Source: Neorhizobium petrolearium (GTDB lineage: Bacteria > Pseudomonadota > Alphaproteobacteria > Rhizobiales > Rhizobiaceae). From it: a stretch of 64,000 nt of DNA. The stretch lies in NCBI RefSeq assembly GCF_017873175.1, contig NZ_JAGGJW010000010.1:186001-250000 (forward strand), read 5' to 3'. Below the pieces are notes generated by a model. That model searched no databases. It was not told where the DNA came from and saw nothing but the letters and a program-made list of their open reading frames with translations. Positions within the stretch are counted from its first letter, which is position 1. Every line of letters begins with the position of its first letter. A program made the translations under genes and the position numbers. Positions 41,166 through 49,757 of the stretch are shown one piece after another.

Positions 41166-41963
41166 ATGCAATTTGTACACATTAATGGCATTGCTATCCA
41201 TTATGACATTCTGCGTGCGGGTGATGATAGGCCGGTCGTCGTCTTCATCAATTCGCTCGGAACCGACAGCCGCATCTGGCATCACGTGCTGCCGAAGCTA
41301 GCTGAAGACTATACAATCCTCACTTATGACAAGCGCGGCCATGGTCTTTCCGGACTCGGCAACCCCCCGTATTCAATTGCAGATCATGCGGCCGATCTTG
41401 CCGGTTTGCTCGATCATCTGGAATTGTCGCAGGTCGTTGTCTGCGGTCTTTCTGTGGGTGGGCTGATCGCCCAGGGCCTGTATGCGGCCCGGCCGGACCT
41501 CGTGAAGGCGCTGGTGCTTTCCAACACGGCACACAAGATCGGTACCGCCGAGATGTGGGCGGCGCGCATCGCCACCGTCGAGGAAAAGGGCATCGGCAGC
41601 ATCCTCGACGCGATCATGGAGCGCTGGTTCACCGAACCCTTCCGCAGGCCGGAGAATGCCGCCTACCAGGGCTATTGTCACATGCTGGTGCGCCAGCCGA
41701 CCTTCGGCTACAGCGGCACCTGCGCGGCGATCCGCGATGCCGATTTTACCGAAGCCGCGAGCAAGATCGCCGTGCCGGTGCTCTGCATCGTCGGCCGCGA
41801 GGACGGTTCGACACCGCCGGAGGTCGTCAAGTCGCTTGCCGATCTGATTCCCGGCTCCCGCTACGAGATCATCGAGGGAGCGGCGCATATTCCGTGCGTT
41901 GAAACACCTGCCGCCCACGCCGCGCTGATCCGCGGCTTCATTGAGCAACTGGATAAGGAATGA
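41166..41963 (+). CDS. pcaD: 3-oxoadipate enol-lactonase
   Basis: 265 residues, ATG after GGGAGAGGAGG. Alpha/beta hydrolase with the nucleophile elbow CGLSVGGLIAQGL (about 92-104), acid Asp in VGREDGSTPP (about 215) and His in EGAAHIPCVE (about 243). It opens the enol-lactone of 3-oxoadipate produced by PcaC. The gene order pcaDCHGB with divergent pcaQ is the rhizobial arrangement. A second, more distant enol-lactonase-like gene lies at about 50431 in another operon. Confidence 0.95.
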   Translation: MQFVHINGIAIHYDILRAGDDRPVVVFINSLGTDSRIWHHVLPKLAEDYTILTYDKRGHGLSGLGNPPYSIADHAADLAGLLDHLELSQVVVCGLSVGGLIAQGLYAARPDLVKALVLSNTAHKIGTAEMWAARIATVEEKGIGSILDAIMERWFTEPFRRPENAAYQGYCHMLVRQPTFGYSGTCAAIRDADFTEAASKIAVPVLCIVGREDGSTPPEVVKSLADLIPGSRYEIIEGAAHIPCVETPAAHAALIRGFIEQLDKE

Positions 41964-41965
41964 TT

Positions 41966-42382
41966 ATGGCCGAGACTTCTACGCCGTCGGAACGCTATGC
42001 ACAGGGCATGAAGACGCGCCGCTCCGTGCTCGGCGATACCTATGTCGACCGTGCCCAGGCAAACAGAACGCCGTTCGACCAGCCGTTTCAGGAACTCATC
42101 ACGGAAAGCGCCTGGGGTACCGTCTGGTCGCGCCCGCACTGGACCAAGCGCGAACGTTCCATGGTGACGATCGCGCTGCTTGCAGCGCTGGGCCACTATG
42201 ACGAGGTCGCCATGCATATCCGCGCAACCGCCAATACCGGTGCGACAAAAGACGATATCTGCGAGGCCCTGATGCATGTGGCAATTTATGCCGGCGTTCC
42301 GGCCGCCAATCATGCCTTCAAGATCGCAAAAGCCACCTATGCTGAAATGGACGCGGAAAAGGCCGCGGGAGAGAGAAGATGA
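41966..42382 (+). CDS. pcaC: 4-carboxymuconolactone decarboxylase
   Basis: 138 residues from the ATG at 41966; an ATG 6 bp earlier overlaps the pcaD stop and is also possible. All-helical AhpD-like fold with the family signature SAWGTVWSRPHWTKRERSM (about 50-68), LGHYDEVAMHIRATANTGAT and EALMHVAIYAGVPAANHAF. It decarboxylates 4-carboxymuconolactone to 3-oxoadipate enol-lactone. PcaC and PcaD are separate here, unlike the PcaL fusion of actinobacteria. It overlaps pcaH by 4 bp. Confidence 0.95.
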   Translation: MAETSTPSERYAQGMKTRRSVLGDTYVDRAQANRTPFDQPFQELITESAWGTVWSRPHWTKRERSMVTIALLAALGHYDEVAMHIRATANTGATKDDICEALMHVAIYAGVPAANHAFKIAKATYAEMDAEKAAGERR

Positions 42383-43119
42383 AAAACGCACCGCCTGAAA
42401 CGACACCTTTCTTCCCTCGTGACAGGGAATGGCATCCACCGGCATTCACGCCGGGTTACAAGACATCCGTGTTGCGCTCGCCGCAGCGCGCGCTGATTTC
42501 GCTGGAAGGCACGAAGAGCGAGATCACCGGTCCGGTCTTCGGCCACAACATCCTCGGCGAGTTCGACAACGACCTCATCGTCAACTTCGCCAAACCCGGC
42601 GAAATGGCGATCGGCGAACGCATCATGGTCTACGGTCGCGTGCTGGATGAGCGGGGCGTCGGCATTCCCGGCGCGCTGGTGGAGTTCTGGCAGGCGAACG
42701 CCGGCGGACGCTACCGCCACAAGAAGGAAACATACCTCGCACCGCTCGATCCGAACTTCGGCGGCTGCGGCCGCACCATCACCGACGAGAACGGCGGCTA
42801 TTTCTTCAAGACCATCAAGCCAGGGCCCTATCCTTGGCCGAATGGCGTCAACGACTGGCGGCCGGCGCATATCCACTTCTCGGTCTTCGGTCACGGCTTT
42901 GCCCAGCGCCTGATCACCCAGATGTATTTCGAAGGTGACCCGATGATCTGGATTTGTCCCATCGTGAAGACGATTCCGGACGAGAACGCCATCAAGGGCC
43001 TGATCGCCGCACTCGACATGAACAACACGATTCCTCATGACATGAGAGCTTACAAGTTCGACATCATCTTGCGCGGCCGTCGCTCGACATTCTTCGAGAA
43101 CCGCAAGGAAGGTAACTGA
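42379..43119 (+). CDS. pcaH: Protocatechuate 3,4-dioxygenase beta subunit
   Basis: 246 residues. The intradiol dioxygenase signature (VYGRVLDERGVGIPGALVEF followed by WQANAGGRYRHK) and the Fe(III) ligands are visible: Tyr in GGRYRHK (about 112), Tyr in KPGPYPWPNG (about 151), and His-x-His in RPAHIHFSVFG (about 162-164). The N-terminal PcaH-specific segment FFPRDREWHPPAFTPGYKTS is intact. With PcaG it forms the iron enzyme that cleaves protocatechuate to 3-carboxy-cis,cis-muconate. It ends 3 bp before pcaG. Confidence 0.97.
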   Translation: MKNAPPETTPFFPRDREWHPPAFTPGYKTSVLRSPQRALISLEGTKSEITGPVFGHNILGEFDNDLIVNFAKPGEMAIGERIMVYGRVLDERGVGIPGALVEFWQANAGGRYRHKKETYLAPLDPNFGGCGRTITDENGGYFFKTIKPGPYPWPNGVNDWRPAHIHFSVFGHGFAQRLITQMYFEGDPMIWICPIVKTIPDENAIKGLIAALDMNNTIPHDMRAYKFDIILRGRRSTFFENRKEGN

Positions 43120-43122
43120 TCC

Positions 43123-43740
43123 ATGGTCCAGCCGCTCACCTACTTCAAGGAATCTGCATCCCAGACGGCAGGTCCATACGTTCACATCGGCTGTACGCCG
43201 AACTTTTCCGGTATCACCGGTGTCTACGAGACCGATCTCGGCTCCGGCTCGATGGTCAACGACAAGACCCGCGGTGAACGCATCACCATCCGTGGTTTCG
43301 TCTATGACGGCGCCATGACGCCGCTCAAGGACGCGCTGATCGAGATCTGGCAGGCGGACGCTGACGGCTTCTACAACAGCCCCTCGGAGACGCGCGGCAA
43401 GGCCGATCCGAATTTCCTCGGCTGGGCTCGTTGCCCTGGCGACATGCAGACCGGGGAATTCGTGTTCGAAACGATCAAGCCCGGTCGTGTGCCGTTCCGT
43501 GACGGGCGGCTGATGGCGCCGCACGTGACATTCTGGATCGTCGCCCGCGGCATCAATCTCGGTCTCAACACGCGCATGTATTTCTCCGACGAGGAGCAAG
43601 CCAATGCCGAAGACCCGATCCTGTCGCGCATCGAGCACCGCGTCCGCGTGCCCACCCTGATCGGTAAGCGTGAAGGCGATACCGTCACCTTCAACATCTA
43701 TCTTCAGGGTGAAAACGAGACCATATTCTTCGACATCTGA
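43123..43740 (+). CDS. pcaG: Protocatechuate 3,4-dioxygenase alpha subunit
   Basis: 205 residues. It has the PcaG start YFKESASQTAGPYVHIGCTP and the intradiol fold motif IRGFVYDGAMTPLKDALIEI, then WQADADG. The iron ligands are absent, as expected, because iron is bound by PcaH: the region aligned with HIH reads APHVTFWI. It forms the alpha/beta heterodimer that oligomerises into the active enzyme and contributes residues to the substrate pocket. Co-translated with pcaH. Confidence 0.97.
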   Translation: MVQPLTYFKESASQTAGPYVHIGCTPNFSGITGVYETDLGSGSMVNDKTRGERITIRGFVYDGAMTPLKDALIEIWQADADGFYNSPSETRGKADPNFLGWARCPGDMQTGEFVFETIKPGRVPFRDGRLMAPHVTFWIVARGINLGLNTRMYFSDEEQANAEDPILSRIEHRVRVPTLIGKREGDTVTFNIYLQGENETIFFDI

Positions 43741-43762
43741 GATCGAAGAATCAGGGGCCCGT

Positions 43763-44818
43763 ATGAGCGTTTCGGCTTTCGAACATCCGTTCCTGTCCGG
43801 TCTCGTTGGTGACGACGAGACCGGAAAGCTGTTTTCGGCGGAAGCCGAGATCAAAGCCATGCTCGCCTTCGAAGCGGCGCTCGCCAGGGCGGAGGCGGGT
43901 GCCGACGTCATTCCCATGGATGCGGCGGAGCGCATCTTAACTGTCTGCAGCTCATTCAAGCCGGACATCGCAGGGCTTCACAAAGGTACCGGTCGTGATG
44001 GCATCGTTATCGCCGAGTTCGTCAAGCAACTCCGCGCGGCCGTCGGCGGCGAGGCGGCACAATACGTCCACTTCGGCGCAACCAGCCAGGATGTCATCGA
44101 TACGGCACTGGTGATCCGCCTGAAGCAGGTCTGCGGCCTGTTCGATCAACGCCTTTCGGCTCTCGAAAAGGCCTTTGTGGCTATCGATCAGAATTTCGGC
44201 GTCCGCGCGCTGATGGGCCATACCCGCATGCAGGCGGCAATTCCGATCACCGTTTCCGATCGCATCCGCGCGTGGTGCGAGCCGCTCATCCGCCACCGCC
44301 AGCGGCTGGATACCTTTTCCGAGCACGGTTTCGCAGTGCAGTTCGGCGGTGCAGCCGGCACGCTCGACAAACTGGGCGCCAAGGCGGCTGGCGTGCGCAA
44401 ATCGCTTGCTTTAGAATTGTTGCTTGCCGATGCTCTGCAATGGCAGAGCCAACGGGATCGCCTGGCGGAATTCGCCGGAATCCTTGCGTTGATCTCCGGC
44501 TCGCTCGGCAAGTTCGGCCAGGACGTGGCGCTGCTCGCCGAAATGGGCGGCGAAATGGAGCTTGCCGGCGGTGGCGGCTCCTCCGCCATGGCGCACAAGC
44601 AGAATCCGGTAGCGGCTGAGGTGCTGGTCTCGCTTGCCCGCTTCAATGCAGTGCAGCTTTCCGGCATGCAGCAGGCCATGGTGCACGAACAGGAACGCTC
44701 AGGCGCCGCCTGGACCCTCGAATGGCTGATCTTGCCGCCGATGGTGATGGCAACGGGTGCGTCGCTGCGTCTTGCGGCAGAACTTGTCGATAACATACGC
44801 TCCCTCGGAAAGGGTTGA
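43763..44818 (+). CDS. pcaB: 3-carboxy-cis,cis-muconate cycloisomerase
   Basis: 351 residues from the ATG at 43763; an earlier in-frame start would lie inside pcaG. Fumarase/aspartase-superfamily fold with the three conserved regions: FGATSQDVIDTALVIRL (about 112-128), GVRALMGHTRMQAAIP, and the signature GGGSSAMAHKQNPVAAEVLV (about 270-289). It lactonises 3-carboxymuconate to 4-carboxymuconolactone. It is about 100 residues shorter than Pseudomonas PcaB (about 450), which is normal for rhizobial enzymes that lack the C-terminal extension. It closes the pca set before the ABC transporter. Confidence 0.95.
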   Translation: MSVSAFEHPFLSGLVGDDETGKLFSAEAEIKAMLAFEAALARAEAGADVIPMDAAERILTVCSSFKPDIAGLHKGTGRDGIVIAEFVKQLRAAVGGEAAQYVHFGATSQDVIDTALVIRLKQVCGLFDQRLSALEKAFVAIDQNFGVRALMGHTRMQAAIPITVSDRIRAWCEPLIRHRQRLDTFSEHGFAVQFGGAAGTLDKLGAKAAGVRKSLALELLLADALQWQSQRDRLAEFAGILALISGSLGKFGQDVALLAEMGGEMELAGGGGSSAMAHKQNPVAAEVLVSLARFNAVQLSGMQQAMVHEQERSGAAWTLEWLILPPMVMATGASLRLAAELVDNIRSLGKG

Positions 44819-44971
44819 GGCGGCGGCGACACGGCTGTAAGCACGTGCATCAATAACTTTTCATGACTGACATGCCTCGTGTTATTCTGGGTCGCCGTTA
44901 GGACAAGCGGGCATCCTGCCATCGTGGCACCTGTCAAACGCAGTCGAGGATGAGGTTTTAGGGAGGGCTTT

Positions 44972-46147
44972 ATGAAGAGACTCATCATGACCGCATTCGC
45001 GGTCGCCATTTTATCGAGTGCCGCATATGCCGATACGATCAAGATCGGCGTCATCGGTCCATTCTCGGGGCCTTTTGCGTTGCAAGGCAAGAACTTCAAG
45101 GCGGGTATCGATGCCTGGCTCGCCGTCAATGGCAACGAGATCGGCGGCAACGATATCCAGATCGTCTATCGCGACGTACCGCAAGCCGATCCGGCGCAAT
45201 CGAAATCGCTGGCGCAGGAGCTCATCGTGCGCGAGGGCGTGCAGTATCTCGCCGGCTTTTACTTCACACCCGACGCCATGGCCGCAACGCCGCTGCTACA
45301 GCAGGGCAACGTGCCGATGGTTGTGATGAATGCCGCGACGTCCTCGATCGTTACCGCAAGCCCCTATGTCGTGCGGACATCCTTCACCATGTGGCAGAAC
45401 ACGACGCCGATCGCGAAAGTGGCGAAGGACCAGGGTGTGACGAAGGTCATCACTCTGGTTTCCGATTACGGCCCGGGCATCGATGCGGAAAACGCCTTCA
45501 AGGCCGCCTTCGAGAAGGAAGGCGGCCAGGTGGTCGAAGCGATCCGCATGCCGCTTTCCACCAACGATTTCGCTCCGCTGATGCAGCGCGTGAAGGATTC
45601 AGGCGCCGAAGCGCTCTTCAGCTTCTTGCCGTCCGGCCCGCCGACGCTTGCCTTCGTTAAGGCCTATAACGACAACGGCCTGAAGGCGGCCGGCATCAAG
45701 TTCTTCGCGACCGGCGACCTGACGCCCGAATCCGACCTGCCGGCGCTCGGCGACGCAGCCCTCGGGCTGACGACGACCTATCATTATGCCGTCTCGCACG
45801 ACTCGCCGGAGAACAAGGCATTCGTCGCGGCAGCCCAGAAGGCGATCGGCAACCCCGCAGAGCTTACTTTCCCGGCGGTCGGCGCTTATGACGGCATGTA
45901 TGTTATCTCGAGGATGATCGAAGCGACCGGCGGTAAGAAAGACGCCAAGAAGGCCATCGAAGCCGTGAAGGGCCTTGCCTGGACAAGCCCGCGCGGGCCA
46001 GTCGCCATCGATCCGGAGAGCCGCCATATCACGCAGAACGTCTACCTGCGTGAAGTCGCCAAGGACGAGAGTGGCAAATACATCAACAAGGAAATTCAGA
46101 CGTTCGAGAAGCAAGGCGATCCAGGCCTGGCTTTCGTGAAGAAGTAA
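44972..46147 (+). CDS. ABC transporter substrate-binding protein (Liv type), probable protocatechuate uptake
   Basis: 391 residues with a Sec signal (MKRLIMTAFAVAILSSAAYA, cleavage near AYA-DT) and a Peripla_BP_6 domain (KIGVIGPFSGPFALQGKNFK, ITLVSDYGPGIDAENAFKAA). It is the periplasmic receptor of a five-gene HAAT-family transporter. It starts 153 bp after pcaB on the same strand. Sinorhizobium meliloti has a PcaQ-regulated, protocatechuate-inducible Liv-type system (pcaMNVWX) with the same composition, so an aromatic acid such as protocatechuate is a better guess than an amino acid. No clear ATAACC-N4-GGTTAA site was found directly upstream; readthrough from pcaB could suffice. Confidence 0.9.
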   Translation: MKRLIMTAFAVAILSSAAYADTIKIGVIGPFSGPFALQGKNFKAGIDAWLAVNGNEIGGNDIQIVYRDVPQADPAQSKSLAQELIVREGVQYLAGFYFTPDAMAATPLLQQGNVPMVVMNAATSSIVTASPYVVRTSFTMWQNTTPIAKVAKDQGVTKVITLVSDYGPGIDAENAFKAAFEKEGGQVVEAIRMPLSTNDFAPLMQRVKDSGAEALFSFLPSGPPTLAFVKAYNDNGLKAAGIKFFATGDLTPESDLPALGDAALGLTTTYHYAVSHDSPENKAFVAAAQKAIGNPAELTFPAVGAYDGMYVISRMIEATGGKKDAKKAIEAVKGLAWTSPRGPVAIDPESRHITQNVYLREVAKDESGKYINKEIQTFEKQGDPGLAFVKK

Positions 46148-46169
46148 GTCTGTCGCTCAGACAATTTCC

Positions 46170-46225
46170 TTCATCCGGCTGCATCCGTCGACCTTTCTCC
46201 CCGCTTGCGGGGGGAAAGGATATGA
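46170..46225. repeat. RIME-like remnant palindrome
   Basis: CCTTTCTCCCCGC pairs with GCGGGGGGAAAGG around TT, in the 164-bp space between the substrate-binding protein and first permease gene. It could form an mRNA hairpin that separates abundant receptor message from the rest. Confidence 0.6.
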
Positions 46226-46311
46226 CGCACTGTTTCTCGCTCCGACAAGGCGCGCGTTGACATGAAGACAGTATCTATCAGGCTCACTACGCATCAAGGA
46301 TCGACCACCTC

Positions 46312-47175
46312 ATGCAGACCGTGTTCAGCATAGCCGTCGATGCGCTGGCCTACGGCATGGTGCTGTTCGTGATTTCGATCGGGCTTTCCGTGACGATGGG
46401 ACTGATGCGCGTGGTGAACCTCGCGCATGGGGCGTTTGCGATGATCGGCGGTTACCTGGCCTCCTATGCAGCGCGTGACCTGGGGCTCGGTTACGCGGCT
46501 GGTATCCTGGTTGCCGTCGTCGGGACGGTCATCATCGCCATCCCGATCGAACGTCTCCTCTACCGGCGCCTTTATGGCGCGACGGAACTGACCCAGGTTT
46601 TGATGACGATCGGCATCACCTTCTGCGTCATCGGGATTACCAACTTCATCTTCGGGCCGACACTGAAGACCATCCCGTTGCCGCCGGCGCTGCAGGGTTC
46701 CGTCGATCTCGGCTTCCGTTCGATCGCCGCGCACCGGCTTTTCGCGATCGTCTGCGGGCTGATTGTCGCGGCGGCCCTGTGGTTCCTGATCGAGCGGACC
46801 GCCTTCGGTATCCGGTTGCGCGCGGCGGTGGACAATGCCGCTATGGCGGCGGCTCTCGGGGTGCGCACCGAAATCGTCTACGCGGTGAGCTTTGCTGTGG
46901 CAATCGGGCTTGCCGCGCTCGGCGGCGTGCTTGGAGCCGAACTTCTTCCCGTCGAGCCTTATTACGCGCTGCGCTACATGGTGACTTTCCTCGTTGTCGT
47001 CTCGGTCGGCGGCGCGGGCTCCATTCCCGGTGCGCTGCTCGCCTGCCTGTTGCTCGGCGCGATCGATACGACCGGCCGCTATCTCGCGCCGGAATACGGA
47101 GAATTCTTCTTCTATCTCGCAGTCATCGTGATCGTGACCCTTTTTCCGCGCGGGCTTCTGGGGCGATCGAAATGA
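46312..47175 (+). CDS. Liv-type ABC transporter permease (LivH family)
   Basis: 287 residues, about eight hydrophobic segments. LivH hallmarks are GLSVTMGLMRVVNLAHGAFA (about 24-43), the RTAFGIRLRAAVDNAAMAAA EAA-like loop, and VSVGGAGSIPGALLACLLLG near the end. It forms the inner-membrane channel with the next gene, with which it overlaps by 4 bp (ATGA). The 164-bp gap before it contains a RIME-like hairpin, after which a lower-level transcript is likely. Confidence 0.92.
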   Translation: MQTVFSIAVDALAYGMVLFVISIGLSVTMGLMRVVNLAHGAFAMIGGYLASYAARDLGLGYAAGILVAVVGTVIIAIPIERLLYRRLYGATELTQVLMTIGITFCVIGITNFIFGPTLKTIPLPPALQGSVDLGFRSIAAHRLFAIVCGLIVAAALWFLIERTAFGIRLRAAVDNAAMAAALGVRTEIVYAVSFAVAIGLAALGGVLGAELLPVEPYYALRYMVTFLVVVSVGGAGSIPGALLACLLLGAIDTTGRYLAPEYGEFFFYLAVIVIVTLFPRGLLGRSK

Positions 47176-48182
47176 CAGTGGCTTCCACGGATCACAGCTC
47201 TGCTGCCAACCTCTCAATCGCCCGGCGGCTTGCCGATGGCGGGTTGATCGGCGCACTCGCAATCGTCGTGATCGGGGCGATCGGCTATTATCTCTTTCCG
47301 AACAATCTGGCGCTCCTGACGCGGATGACAGCGATTGCGCTCCTGGTCCTGTCGCTCGATCTGGTGACCGGATATTGCGGTGTGGCGACCCTTGGGCACG
47401 CGGCGCTTTTCGGGGCAGGGGCTTACGGAGCCGGCATTGCAGCGGCGCATTTCGGCATTAGCGAGCCATTGACCATGACGCTGGTCGGAGCCCTGACCGG
47501 CTCTGCCGCCGGCCTCGTTTCGGGCGTCGTCATCCTGCGGGCCCACGGCCTGGCGCAACTCGTTCTGTCGATCGCCGTCATCCATCTCTTCCACGAGGCT
47601 GCAAACAAGGCATCGGCCTGGACCGGCGGCAGCGACGGACTTTCCGGCATCATGCCGGAGGCGGTCTTCGGTCTGTTCGAGTTCGATCTCTGGGGGCAGA
47701 CGGCCTACATCTATGGTCTCGTCCTGTTGACCGTCGTCTTCGTGGCACTCAGGATTCTGGTGCGCTCGCCCTTCGGCATGCTGGCGCGCGGGGTGAGGGA
47801 GGATCGTATCCGCATCACCGCGATGGGCGCCTCGGTAAACTCGGTGCTGCTGCGCATGTATGTGATCTCCGGGGCCGTGGCCGGAATCGGCGGTGCATTG
47901 TCGGCCATCTCCACGCAGGTCGTCGGGCTCGACAGTCTCTCCTTCACGCTCTCGGCTGAGGCATTGGTGATGTTGGTGCTCGGCGGCACGGGCTCGCTTT
48001 ATGGGGCGATGATCGGCACGATGGTCTTCATGTGGTTCGAGGACACGCTGTCGGCCATCAATCCGTTCCACTGGCTCACCATCATCGGCGCATTGCTTGT
48101 CGCCGTCGTGCTCTTCGCGCCGAAGGGGCTTTATGGCTCCACCGCCGGTTTCGTCAGCCGATTGAGGAGGGGGCGGGGATGA
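47172..48182 (+). CDS. Liv-type ABC transporter permease (LivM family)
   Basis: 336 residues from the ATG at 47172. It has a hydrophilic 25-residue start, then about nine membrane segments. LivM motifs: LVLSLDLVTGYCGVATLGHA followed by ALFGAGAYG, RSPFGMLARGVREDRIRITA (ATPase contact loop) and LVMLVLGGTGSLYGAMIGTM. It partners with the LivH-like permease. It overlaps the ATPase gene that follows by 4 bp, so all components are translated as a block. Confidence 0.92.
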   Translation: MTVASTDHSSAANLSIARRLADGGLIGALAIVVIGAIGYYLFPNNLALLTRMTAIALLVLSLDLVTGYCGVATLGHAALFGAGAYGAGIAAAHFGISEPLTMTLVGALTGSAAGLVSGVVILRAHGLAQLVLSIAVIHLFHEAANKASAWTGGSDGLSGIMPEAVFGLFEFDLWGQTAYIYGLVLLTVVFVALRILVRSPFGMLARGVREDRIRITAMGASVNSVLLRMYVISGAVAGIGGALSAISTQVVGLDSLSFTLSAEALVMLVLGGTGSLYGAMIGTMVFMWFEDTLSAINPFHWLTIIGALLVAVVLFAPKGLYGSTAGFVSRLRRGRG

Positions 48183-48943
48183 GCGCTCTCTTCGAGGTCA
48201 GGAATCTGAGGAAGAGCTTCGGCGGGCTGGTTGTCACCAATGACGTCTCGCTTGCCATGGCGCCGGGCGATCGCGTAGCCTTGATCGGCCCGAACGGGGC
48301 GGGGAAGACGACCTTCGTCAACCTTGTGGCCGGCAATCTCAGGCCCGATTCGGGCCACGTCTTCCTCGGTGGTGAGGATGTGACCCGGCTCAAGGCCGCC
48401 AAGCGCGTGCGGCGCGGCCTGATCCGCTCTTTCCAGGTGACGCGGCTCTTTCAGGACATGACCCCGGAAGAGCACGTGGCGCTCGCAATCCTGCAACGGG
48501 AGAGGCAGGCTGGAAAAATGTTCGGCCACTATTCCGGCAAGCCCGAGGTGATGGACGAAGTCAGGAAAATCCTGGACCGGCTCGGGTTGATCGAGCTTTC
48601 GCATCTCAAAGTGCGGGAGATTGCCTATGGCCAGCAGCGGCTCCTGGAGATCGCGTTGGCGATGGCGCTGAGGCCCAGGATGTTACTGCTGGACGAGCCG
48701 GCTGCCGGCGTGCCGCAATCGGAAACCACGCGCATCGAGCAAGCGTTGAACAGCCTGCCGCCGGATCTTGCCGTGCTCATGATCGACCATGACATGGACC
48801 TCGTCTTCCGCTTTGCGCGGCGGGTGGTCGTACTCGCGGCCGGAACGGTGATCTTCGATGGCTCGCCGAAGGATGTGACGCAGGACCAGCGCGTGCGCGA
48901 AGCCTATCTGGGGAATTATGCAAATGCCGGCAGCACCGCTTGA
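48179..48943 (+). CDS. Liv-type ABC transporter ATPase (LivG family)
   Basis: 254 residues with Walker A GPNGAGKTTF (about 37-46), signature region AYGQQRLLEIALAM (about 148-161; YGQQR instead of LSGGQ, usual for LivG), Walker B RMLLLDEPAAGVP (about 167-179) and the H-loop VLMIDHDMDLVF. It powers import with the LivF-like partner, overlapping it by 26 bp. Confidence 0.93.
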   Translation: MSALFEVRNLRKSFGGLVVTNDVSLAMAPGDRVALIGPNGAGKTTFVNLVAGNLRPDSGHVFLGGEDVTRLKAAKRVRRGLIRSFQVTRLFQDMTPEEHVALAILQRERQAGKMFGHYSGKPEVMDEVRKILDRLGLIELSHLKVREIAYGQQRLLEIALAMALRPRMLLLDEPAAGVPQSETTRIEQALNSLPPDLAVLMIDHDMDLVFRFARRVVVLAAGTVIFDGSPKDVTQDQRVREAYLGNYANAGSTA

Positions 48944-49640
48944 GGTCAAAAACCTTTCCGCCGGTTATGGCCCAACGCGGGTGATCGAGGACGTTTCCTT
49001 CTCGGTGCCCGCCGGATCGAGGCTGGCTCTTCTCGGCCGCAACGGAATGGGCAAGACGAGCCTATTGGCCACATTGGCAGGCCAGACGCGGCGCTATGAC
49101 GGCCAAATCCGCCTCGCCGGCGTCGACATCGCGGATGAACCGAGCGCTGCCCGGGCGCTTGCCGGCCTGGGTTATGTTCCACAGACCCGGGACGTCTTCC
49201 CGACCCTGACGGTCGAGGAAAACCTCTTCGTCGGGTTGAAGGGCCGCCCGAAGGATGCGATCTCGGAGGCCTATGAGATGTTCCCGCGCCTGAAGGAGCG
49301 GCGGAGGAATCTTGGCAGTCAGCTTTCGGGGGGCGAACAGCAGATGCTTTCGACCGCCCGCAGCATCCTGGGCCAGCCGACCGTACTCCTGCTCGATGAA
49401 CCGCTGGAAGGTCTGGCGCCGGTCATCTGCGAGGAGTTGATGGCGGCCTTCTCCAAACTCGCCCAATCCGGAGAAATGACCATCCTGCTCGTCGAGCAGC
49501 GCATCCAGAGCGCGCTGGATTTCGCCGACAATGTCATCATCCTCGAGCGCGGCCGCATTGGCTGGCAAGGCAGCCCGCAGGTGCTCGCCGCCGATCATGA
49601 TGTTGTCGAGCGGCTGCTCGGGGTCGGCGGTTTGCATTGA
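48918..49640 (+). CDS. Liv-type ABC transporter ATPase (LivF family)
   Basis: 240 residues from the ATG at 48918; a second ATG 6 bp later is equally possible. Walker A GRNGMGKTSL, signature LSGGEQQMLSTARSI, Walker B TVLLLDEPLEGLAP and H/Q-loop LVEQRIQSALDFAD are complete. It is the last gene of the five-gene transporter. Both ATPases and both permeases are present, so the system looks functional. Confidence 0.93.
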   Translation: MQMPAAPLEVKNLSAGYGPTRVIEDVSFSVPAGSRLALLGRNGMGKTSLLATLAGQTRRYDGQIRLAGVDIADEPSAARALAGLGYVPQTRDVFPTLTVEENLFVGLKGRPKDAISEAYEMFPRLKERRRNLGSQLSGGEQQMLSTARSILGQPTVLLLDEPLEGLAPVICEELMAAFSKLAQSGEMTILLVEQRIQSALDFADNVIILERGRIGWQGSPQVLAADHDVVERLLGVGGLH

Positions 49641-49757
49641 AAAATGCGAGATCCTCAGATGTCGAAAGACCGACAACAGATAAGATCGGTCCCGCGTCCT
49701 TGAAATCCCGATTGCTTTCGTCGATGAAGAAGGCCCACCTTTCTCCTGAATCACCCC

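Noticed and set aside
44819..44971. AATAAC...GTTATT inverted pair considered as a second PcaQ site
   Set aside because: Spacing is 23 bp and the right half lacks GGTTAA, so it does not match the known operator.
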